A stretch of DNA of 47,691 bases from a virus, in IMG/VR virus record IMGVR_UViG_3300010885_034283, positions 1-47,691 of that record. One strand, written 5' to 3'. A program made the translations under genes and the position numbers. Numbering within the stretch: the first letter of the stretch is position 1; each line of letters opens with the position of its first letter. Under the pieces are notes generated by a model. The model ran no database searches. It was not told the DNA's origin and saw only the letters and a program-made list of their open reading frames with translations. Of this stretch, positions 41,996-47,691 are shown in pieces.

Positions 41996-42631
41996 ATGGC
42001 AGTCTCGTCACTAACAAAATTCACAGTACCGTTGGCCACTAATCAAAGTGCGTCTAATCAAGGTCTGTTGATGCCAAAACTAGGTTACAGATTCCGTGTA
42101 ACATTTAGTAACTTTGGTGTTAACCCAACCACAACAGAACTCACTAAACAAGTGATGGACTGCACTCGCCCTCAAGTTTCTTTCGGGGACTTGAACATCG
42201 ATGTCTACAACAGCAAAGTTAAATTGCTAGGCAAACCAGACTGGACTGATATCACAATCAACCTACGTGATGATGCCGGCAACGAAGTTAGTCGTTTGGT
42301 AAGTCAACAAGTTCAGAAACAATTTGACTTTATGGAACAAGCATCAGCAGCCGCTGGTATTGACTATAAGTTTATCACCAAGCTAGAAGTACTAGATGGG
42401 TCACAAGGTGCCGAAGCAGGCATTCTTGAAACTTGGGAAATGTACGGTTGTTTCTTGCAACAAGTAGCATACGGTGAGATGAATTATGCCAACGCAGAAG
42501 CAGTTAAAATTGCACTAACAGTACGCTATGATAACGCACTGCAAGTAGCAGGCGGCACAGGGATTGGTACATACGTTGGAGAACGTATTGCTGGTTCCTT
42601 GGCAAAAGGCGCACGTATTATCACTGGCTAA
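41996..42631 (+). CDS. gp19: Tail tube protein gp19
   Basis: A 211-residue member of the T4 gp19 tail tube family, which stacks as hexamers inside the sheath to form the DNA channel. Family features are YRFRVTFSNFG near residue 31, CTRPQVSFGDLNIDVYNSKV near 55, WTDITINLRDDAGN near 82 and the closing ANAEAVKIALTVRYDNALQV near 170. It is longer than T4 gp19 (163). It is directly downstream of the sheath gene, as in T4, and followed by a strong terminator. Confidence 0.92.
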   Translation: MAVSSLTKFTVPLATNQSASNQGLLMPKLGYRFRVTFSNFGVNPTTTELTKQVMDCTRPQVSFGDLNIDVYNSKVKLLGKPDWTDITINLRDDAGNEVSRLVSQQVQKQFDFMEQASAAAGIDYKFITKLEVLDGSQGAEAGILETWEMYGCFLQQVAYGEMNYANAEAVKIALTVRYDNALQVAGGTGIGTYVGERIAGSLAKGARIITG

Positions 42632-42651
42632 TCAAGTCAGACGGCAAGTTC

Positions 42652-42679
42652 AAGCCCGGCTAACCCCGGGCTTTTTTTT
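42652..42679 (+). terminator. Intrinsic terminator after the tail tube gene
   Basis: Stem AAGCCCGG/CCGGGCTT, 6-base loop, followed by a long T run; 20 bases after the tube stop. Confidence 0.9.
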
Positions 42680-42681
42680 GG

Positions 42682-42689
42682 ACTAAATA
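42682..42689 (+). promoter_or_regulatory. Late promoter-like box ACTAAATA
   Basis: TAAATA core right after the tube terminator and 21 bases before the ATG at 42711. Confidence 0.5.
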
Positions 42690-42710
42690 TCTAATATAGG
42701 ACACTTGCCA

Positions 42711-44096
42711 ATGGGAATGCTAGACCAATTTCTTTCTGAAGCTTTTACGGGACCACAGTTGCGGGACTTTCGTCACGCCAGTCAGTTGTTCACAACCAAC
42801 AACTATGAACTAAGCCCCAAGTATCAGTTTCTGTTTTTTGTTCGCATTACGCTGAACTCAAACCTAACTAGGCTTCCTAAAGATAGGCAACTAGAGATAG
42901 GTGTTCTAGCAAAAACAGTTGATCTGCCCAAGTACTCGGTAGAGGTAAAAAACTTCAATGCCTACAATCGTCCAAACCTAGTGCAGTCAAAATTAAAATA
43001 CGATCCAATCAATCTCAAGTTTCACGATGATTCGTCTGACATCATTAGAGAATTTTGGTATGACTACTACAGCTACTACTATCGTGACAGTGATTATACT
43101 GATGCACTTTATGGTGCAAGCCACAAGTATCAACCACGAATGACACAGGACTGGGGTTATACTCCGCTGTCGGGCAAGTACTTTGATGACGACAACCAAA
43201 TGATCAAAGCAATTGATATTTTTAGTTTCCACCAAAAACGATTCAGTTGCTATACATTGCAAAACCCCATTATCACATCATTCAAACACGGTAGTCATGC
43301 ACATGACGGCACTAGCTTGATGGAACACGACATGAGTGTGCAGTTTGAAACTGTGAACTACTCCAAGGGATTTGTCACTCCCAACAACTTTGGTGACATG
43401 ACACTGCATTATGATCTGAACCCTAGTCCTCTTACTCCCGCAGGTGGTGGCACACAAAGTATCCTTGGTCCAGGCGGCATACTTGACGCGGCAACAGATA
43501 TCACACAAGATCTCAAGGATGGCAATATCTTAGGCGCCATATTCAAAGGCGGTCGTGCCATACAAGCAAACAAAAACACAAACCTTAAAGGACTGGCAAT
43601 TGATGAACTCAAAAGCATTGGTACAGGCATACTTCGAGGTCAAAATCCCAGCAGCCGTATTGCAGTGCCTGGCGTGAGTGATTTGATTGGCGGAATATCC
43701 AAAGGTGTAGACGGTGTGTTTAGTAGCATAGCAGGTGGTGGTGGCATTGGCCGCGGCACCGGAGGGTCCAGTGTGGCATTGCTGGCTGGACTTGGTATAG
43801 CTGCCTCTAAGTTCCTTCCGGGTGCCACACGAGACCAAGCTGCCGCACCAACAACCAGCCGTGCTATAACCAGCAATGGTGGCAGTGTGGTAGACACACA
43901 TTATCAAGCACCTGACAACTGGAAACGTCAATGGCCAGCAATACCATCTTCTGTTGAGCAAGCCAAGGCTGGAATATTTGCCAATCCAAAATACACCGAT
44001 GTTGCTGGCAAAGAGTATGCAAACATCAACTATGATTATGAAGCAAAACTAGCATCAAATCAAAACAAACCTGACTTTGGAGACAATTTTGCATGA
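42711..44096 (+). CDS. Tail tube-like baseplate protein (gp54/gp48 role possible)
   Basis: A 461-residue protein with a tube-fold-like N-terminal half. VLAKTVDLPKYSVEVKNFNA followed by YNRPNLVQSKLKYDPINLKF and HDDSS near residues 66-110 follows the pattern of gp19-type tube domains, and SLMEHDMSVQFETVNYSKGF near 205 is the closing strand region. In T4, gp48 and gp54 are tube-like proteins that start the tube on the baseplate. The C-terminal half is Gly/Ser/Ala-rich (GGGGIGRGTGGSSVALLAGL) with a hydrophobic patch. Start: ATG 42711 with AGGA nine bases upstream; the TTG at 42705 is rejected. A tube initiator or baseplate cap is inferred. Confidence 0.6.
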   Translation: MGMLDQFLSEAFTGPQLRDFRHASQLFTTNNYELSPKYQFLFFVRITLNSNLTRLPKDRQLEIGVLAKTVDLPKYSVEVKNFNAYNRPNLVQSKLKYDPINLKFHDDSSDIIREFWYDYYSYYYRDSDYTDALYGASHKYQPRMTQDWGYTPLSGKYFDDDNQMIKAIDIFSFHQKRFSCYTLQNPIITSFKHGSHAHDGTSLMEHDMSVQFETVNYSKGFVTPNNFGDMTLHYDLNPSPLTPAGGGTQSILGPGGILDAATDITQDLKDGNILGAIFKGGRAIQANKNTNLKGLAIDELKSIGTGILRGQNPSSRIAVPGVSDLIGGISKGVDGVFSSIAGGGGIGRGTGGSSVALLAGLGIAASKFLPGATRDQAAAPTTSRAITSNGGSVVDTHYQAPDNWKRQWPAIPSSVEQAKAGIFANPKYTDVAGKEYANINYDYEAKLASNQNKPDFGDNFA

Positions 44097-44473
44097 GTAA
44101 TCCCAGCAACCTAGAACCAGTAAACCTAAGTCCACTGGACCCACAACTATCGTCTACCAAATACTTTAATAATTTTTTTGTCAAGGACCTCAACATAGCG
44201 ACCAACGTCAACGATAGTGTCATTGCATTTTTTGATCAGTACACCGGCAATCAAGCCAGTGCTAAAATTCTTGCAACCAGTGTGATACTAACCAGCTTGG
44301 CACAAAACATCAATCCAATGAGCACACTGGCTGAACTTAAAAAAGTTGGCCGTGGTGAACTCAACACTTATTTGGCCATGTTCCTGAATCTCAATAGAGT
44401 GGGCACAAGTTTGCTTGGACTAAACAATCAACCTATCACATCCAACTACGTCAAACGCACCATAATGATATGA
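44093..44473 (+). CDS. Small virion or assembly protein, unknown
   Basis: A 126-residue protein that starts in an ATGA overlap with the preceding gene and ends in an ATGA overlap with gp4, so the three are translationally coupled. It has a conserved-looking C-terminal part: LAELKKVGRGELNTYLAMFL, NLNRVGTSLLGLNNQ and SNYVKRTIM. The N terminus is polar (NPSNLEPVNLSPLDPQLSST). I recall a similar protein near gp4 in other marine T4-like phages, without assigned function. Location between a tube-like and a head-completion protein suggests a structural or assembly role. Confidence 0.65.
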   Translation: MSNPSNLEPVNLSPLDPQLSSTKYFNNFFVKDLNIATNVNDSVIAFFDQYTGNQASAKILATSVILTSLAQNINPMSTLAELKKVGRGELNTYLAMFLNLNRVGTSLLGLNNQPITSNYVKRTIMI

Positions 44474-44904
44474 GCAAGTATGCCCAGGGCAAATTCCAGA
44501 TAAAGAATCCGTCAAAGTATGTGGGCAACAAAACACCCACATATCGTTCAGGATGGGAATTTGTATTCATGCAGTTTTGTGACAACAATCCCAGGGTGAT
44601 ACAATGGGCCAGTGAAGCAGTACACATACCTTACCGCAATCCCTTTACCAACAAGAACACTATCTACGTTCCGGACTTTTTGATTGTGTACGAAGACAAA
44701 AACGGCCAGAAGCATGCAGAAGTAATAGAAGTCAAACCCAGCAAGGAAGTCAGCATGGAAGGCGCAAAAAGCCTGCGTGATCAAGCCTTTGTGGCGCTGA
44801 ATGCAGCCAAATGGGAAGCCGCCAGGGCCTGGTGCAGGAATCAAGGCTTAACCTTTCGCATAGTTACCGAGGATATGATTTTCCACCAGGGAAAAGCTCG
44901 GTAA
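44470..44904 (+). CDS. gp4: Head completion protein gp4, PD-(D/E)xK nuclease fold
   Basis: A 144-residue protein of the T4 gp4 (gp50) type needed to finish the packaged head before tail joining. It carries a complete-looking nuclease core: Glu30 in SGWEFVF, Asp69 in VPDFLIVYED, and Glu87-x-Lys89 in EVIEVKP, the PD-(D/E)xK order typical of TnsA-like endonucleases. The same order suggests it may be catalytically active. T4 gp4 has 150 residues. It overlaps the preceding gene by four bases. Confidence 0.78.
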   Translation: MSKYAQGKFQIKNPSKYVGNKTPTYRSGWEFVFMQFCDNNPRVIQWASEAVHIPYRNPFTNKNTIYVPDFLIVYEDKNGQKHAEVIEVKPSKEVSMEGAKSLRDQAFVALNAAKWEAARAWCRNQGLTFRIVTEDMIFHQGKAR

Positions 44905-44911
44905 ATATGGT

Positions 44912-45388
44912 ATGACTAAAAAACTCGAACAACTGTTTGATCTTCCAGACGCTCAACAAGGTGATCCAGCAGAAACAATTAGTGAGCACAAAGATACTAT
45001 ACTTGCTATAGACGATGCTATAGACAAGATCGATGCCGCACTACCCACAGTGCGGGACTTGGAAACAGCAGATAGCGAAATGGACGAGCTGGCCAAACTG
45101 GCACAGGACAAGTTTGAAGACCTAATGGATCTGGGCATGAATGTAGAACCACGCTACTCTGGTGTGATCTTTCAAACAGCCGGCATGCTACTGGGTCATG
45201 CTATCACAGCCAAACAAGCCAAGCTAGACAAAAAACTACGCATGGTTGATCTACAGCTGAAGAAAGCTAGACTGGATCAAGTGGCCAAAAAGGATGCTCC
45301 GCCTGAAGAATCAGCCATACAAGGGCAAGGCATGATAATTGATAGAAATGAATTGCTCCGCAGTATCCTTGGCAAAAAAAATGATTAA
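44912..45388 (+). CDS. gp16: Terminase small subunit gp16
   Basis: A 158-residue helical protein of the T4 gp16 family (164 residues), the regulatory subunit that recognises DNA and stimulates gp17. The family region is LGMNVEPRYSGVIFQTAGML followed by LGHAITAKQAKLDKKLRMVD, residues ~72-115, equivalent to the T4 SPR-x-x-EVF...LMGQM...KLHK pattern. The N-terminal part is acidic with a helix (ILAIDDAIDKIDAALPTVRD). A TAAATA sequence at 44902 overlaps the gp4 stop and lies 4 bases before this ATG, so I do not count it as a promoter. The large subunit gp17 is not in the window. Confidence 0.82.
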   Translation: MTKKLEQLFDLPDAQQGDPAETISEHKDTILAIDDAIDKIDAALPTVRDLETADSEMDELAKLAQDKFEDLMDLGMNVEPRYSGVIFQTAGMLLGHAITAKQAKLDKKLRMVDLQLKKARLDQVAKKDAPPEESAIQGQGMIIDRNELLRSILGKKND

Positions 45389-45392
45389 AAAG

Positions 45393-45400
45393 AATAAATA
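45393..45400 (+). promoter_or_regulatory. Late promoter box AATAAATA
   Basis: Seven of eight matches to TATAAATA, 21 bases before the ATG at 45422; ribosome site AATAGGAA. Confidence 0.65.
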
Positions 45401-45421
45401 TCAAATAATAGGAATTTTCAC

Positions 45422-45997
45422 ATGAAATCTTTTACTGAATATTTGACAGAAAGCCATAGACAGTATGGATTCCGTGTCAAAGTTGCCGGATGCGATCTAG
45501 ACAAAGACATGCTAGACCACATTGAGCAAGGACTAACTGCATACGATCTAGCAGACATTAGCAAACCCAAGCGTTTGCCTATCGCACACACAAACGAATT
45601 CCATAAACTTGGCGCAGTTGAGCGTCATGTTTTTGATATCAAAACAAACTATCCTGCCAATCCTCCAATGATTGCGCAGAACATTCACAACAGCACAGGT
45701 ATTCCACTGGGTAACATTATGGTGATTGACCCCAACAACGACAACGAAGGTGCTATTGTGCATGAGCCAGGCGAACCATTGCTGGCCAACACAGACCTAG
45801 TGGACGATGTTAAGAATTCGCAAGACCAAGTTGGCGACAAGCATGTGATGAGTTTCTTGAAGAGTCTTGAAACAACCAAGCATGAGTTTGCGGCAAAAGA
45901 AAAGACAGACAGCAAGTCCACAAACGATTTGCCACAGGGCACTACCAGCCCAGTAGGCAGCAACAAGAATAAATTACAAGGCGCAAGAGGAAAATAA
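45422..45997 (+). CDS. Third candidate internal/capsid-scaffold protein with targeting-like N terminus
   Basis: A 191-residue protein starting MKSFTEYLTES. This fits both halves of the T4 capsid-targeting pattern: MKxxxEx at the start and L-T-E before S, an (L/I)-x-E gp21 site at residues 8-10. The domain that follows (QYGFRVKVAGCDLDKDMLDH, later VERHVFDIKTNYPANPPMIA) is one I recall from phage proteins labelled capsid and scaffold protein. The C-terminal 40 residues are disordered and basic (KSTNDLPQGTTSPVGSNKNK). It has its own late-type box and leads the next gene by one base, so the two are coupled. Confidence 0.75.
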   Translation: MKSFTEYLTESHRQYGFRVKVAGCDLDKDMLDHIEQGLTAYDLADISKPKRLPIAHTNEFHKLGAVERHVFDIKTNYPANPPMIAQNIHNSTGIPLGNIMVIDPNNDNEGAIVHEPGEPLLANTDLVDDVKNSQDQVGDKHVMSFLKSLETTKHEFAAKEKTDSKSTNDLPQGTTSPVGSNKNKLQGARGK

Positions 45998-45998
45998 T

Positions 45999-47691
45999 AT
46001 GAGCAAGCACAACGACATTTACAGCATCTTAGGCAAGCTGAATTCACTTGAGCCTAAAGCACCCACTGCCAAACAGCCAGTGACAGAAGACAATTCTAGT
46101 ACATTCAAGAAAGATCTTGTTCAACGACTGAGCGAAAGCTATGTTGCTGAAAAAGATATGGGCAAGCACAACAATGCTACCACAGGCTTCAAGGCATTGG
46201 CCAAGAAAGCCGGCGGCGGTGAAAAAGGTGAGCGGATTGCTGGCGCACAGTTTCAGAAAATGAAGAAGGCTGGGCAACTAGAAGAAGAGCCAATGGATGC
46301 TCGCGCTGCCGCTGCCGCAAAGCGAGCCGAGTGGGCTCGTGCCGCACAAGAATTAATCAAGAATCCTGATCCAGAGTATGCGGCAATGCATGCCAAGAGA
46401 GCAAAAGAACTAGATGATCTTGAAGCTCAACGTACCGCGGCAGCAAAGAAGAAAACTTGGACGCCACCTACTGCACGGACTTCAACTGATACCATGGAAG
46501 AATCCTCATCAAAGCGCGGCGGCAAAAGACGTCTCCAGGACGCACTAGATGCTGTACAAGATGACGGTCCAGAGATGCTGATATATCATGCCATTGCCGC
46601 AATGTACGGTAATGACATGTGGGACAATGATGCCATGGGCGATCTAGTGAATGACCTCGAACAAGTAAACCCAACAGAAGATGAATTAAAATATATCGTT
46701 TTCAATGCAGAATTACCGCCACGCTTGAAGAACACACGATTCACCAACACAGATGATGTACAATTTGGTCACTTGGGTGAAGCCGATATGGATGAAGACA
46801 TGCTGTCCAAGCCAGACTACGTTGACCTTGACAAGGATGGCAACAAGAAAGAGCCAATGAAGAAGGCTGCTAAAGACGCCAAGAAGACCAACGAAGGCTA
46901 TGACGACATCACTGATCAAGGCGAGTATGACCGCGAAGGCGAAATGGCTGACCAAGATCTTGAAACAGCAGAAGACGCCGCAGAAGAACTACGCAGTATC
47001 CTTGACGCAGATGAGAACTTGCCAGAGTGGGTACAAGCAAAAATTACAAAAGCAGTTGACTACCTAGACACAGCACGTGACTACATGCAGAGCAAAGACA
47101 GCGGCGAAGAAGTTCAAGAAGGTGAGTACAAAGACTCTCCTAACAAGAGTGATGTTCCTGCATTCCAACGCAAAGCCAAAGGCGGCGACTGGAAAGTTTC
47201 TACCAAAGACCTAGATGACGAAGCAAGCAAAAGCCCAACAGGTTCGGCAGGCTTGGCCAAAGCCAAGGAACGACTAGGCATGAAAGAAGGACAAACAATC
47301 CAGACCAAGACTGGCTTGATCCACAAAGGATCTTACGGCAGTGACTATCAAGGCAGTGACGAAGAAGATGATGACTACGGTTCATCAACTTCCAGCACCG
47401 GAGAAAAGAAACGTGGACGTCCACGTATTCATGCCAAGAAAGATCCCGACGCACCAAAACGTGGTCGTGGTCGTCCAAAGAAAGTAGCAGAGCATATCAA
47501 TCTCTCCACCTTTGTGGAAGACACACTGGCAGAGATGGCAGCCATCTATGAAGGCAAGCCTGACTTCTTGGACATGGACAAAGATGGTGACAAAGAAGAG
47601 CCGATGAAAAAAGCCATTGGCGACAAGTGGAAGCCAGCTAAAACCTCCAACGCATTCACGCAGACAGCACCTTATCCGTCCTTCAAGAAAA
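45999..47691 (+). CDS. Large AT-hook, acidic-repeat head protein (partial, runs off window)
   Basis: At least 564 residues, open at the window end. Features in order: a helical start; a basic segment KHNNATTGFKALAKKAGGGE near 60-90; (K/R)-rich KRGGKRRLQDALDAVQDD near 170; two copies of a DxDxDG(N/D)KxEPMKKA motif, at about residues 273-286 and 527-540, which resembles a calcium-loop; and two AT-hook cores, GRPRIH and RGRGRPKK, at about residues 473-492. Possible gp21 sites (L-S-E, L-E-E, L-G-E, L-A-E) fall between these parts. It could be a packaged DNA-binding polyprotein; this is inference. I recall similar DxDGDKxEPMKKA motifs in marine phage head proteins. The ATG follows GAGGAAAATAAT. 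Confidence 0.7.
   Translation, partial: MSKHNDIYSILGKLNSLEPKAPTAKQPVTEDNSSTFKKDLVQRLSESYVAEKDMGKHNNATTGFKALAKKAGGGEKGERIAGAQFQKMKKAGQLEEEPMDARAAAAAKRAEWARAAQELIKNPDPEYAAMHAKRAKELDDLEAQRTAAAKKKTWTPPTARTSTDTMEESSSKRGGKRRLQDALDAVQDDGPEMLIYHAIAAMYGNDMWDNDAMGDLVNDLEQVNPTEDELKYIVFNAELPPRLKNTRFTNTDDVQFGHLGEADMDEDMLSKPDYVDLDKDGNKKEPMKKAAKDAKKTNEGYDDITDQGEYDREGEMADQDLETAEDAAEELRSILDADENLPEWVQAKITKAVDYLDTARDYMQSKDSGEEVQEGEYKDSPNKSDVPAFQRKAKGGDWKVSTKDLDDEASKSPTGSAGLAKAKERLGMKEGQTIQTKTGLIHKGSYGSDYQGSDEEDDDYGSSTSSTGEKKRGRPRIHAKKDPDAPKRGRGRPKKVAEHINLSTFVEDTLAEMAAIYEGKPDFLDMDKDGDKEEPMKKAIGDKWKPAKTSNAFTQTAPYPSFKK

Noticed and set aside
44900-44907. GGTAAATA box before gp16
   Set aside because: It overlaps the gp4 stop codon and ends 4 bases before the ATG; a chance match is more likely.
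1-47691. tRNA genes, rRNA, CRISPR arrays, insertion sequences or integrase
   Set aside because: No cloverleaf, regularly spaced repeats, transposase or recombinase motif was seen on either strand.

Overview
The window is part of the genome of a T4-like contractile-tailed phage (Caudoviricetes, myovirus), probably from an aquatic bacterium. Recognisable homologues of T4 head, neck, tail and packaging proteins are present: portal gp20, prohead core gp67-like, protease gp21, scaffold gp22, capsid gp23, neck gp13 and gp14-like, gp15, sheath gp18, tube gp19, head completion gp4, small terminase gp16 and baseplate hub gp26. More than twenty genes are preceded by variants of the T4 late promoter box TATAAATA. 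The host cannot be named from this sequence. No photosynthesis genes are present, and the style resembles marine or freshwater T4-like phages.

Layout. 1-294: non-coding and rich in hairpins. 295-1367 (minus): hub gene gp26 and a small partner. 1438-10896 (plus): tape measure, portal, prohead core, protease, scaffold and major capsid, closed by a GNRA-loop terminator. 10961-11695 (minus): a methyltransferase with its own host-type promoter. 11916-30074 (plus): about 18 kb of virion surface and fibre-like genes. They share exchangeable modules: TGALxVxGG repeats, YadA-like head repeats, a probable beta-propeller and shared C-terminal domains. A tandem paralogous pair follows. 30084-30821: a putative glycosyltransferase-like protein. 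30822-33801 (minus): gp14-like neck, gp15 and a Nudix hydrolase in one overlapping operon. 33868-38313 (plus): a small unknown gene, a conserved basic unknown, gp13, two proteins with capsid-targeting-like N termini, and dNMP kinase. 38270-38623 (minus): a zinc/HNH-like nuclease. 38726-47691 (plus): sheath, tube, a tube-like baseplate protein, a small structural protein, gp4, gp16, a third protein with a capsid-targeting N terminus, and an AT-hook/acidic-repeat protein cut by the window end.

How it works together. Virion genes carry late-type boxes (TAAATA core). A minority of genes, including the methyltransferase, the 89-residue protein, the basic unknown and dNMP kinase, carry sigma70-like promoters, so they could be expressed by the host polymerase before late genes. 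gp21 would mature the prohead (gp22, gp23, gp67-like) and would also be predicted to trim internal proteins whose N termini resemble the T4 capsid-targeting sequence. The most promising little-described system is this set of candidate packaged internal proteins (36610-37248, 37250-37627, 45422-45997, 45999-end). Several are strongly basic or carry AT-hooks, as expected of proteins that ride with the DNA.
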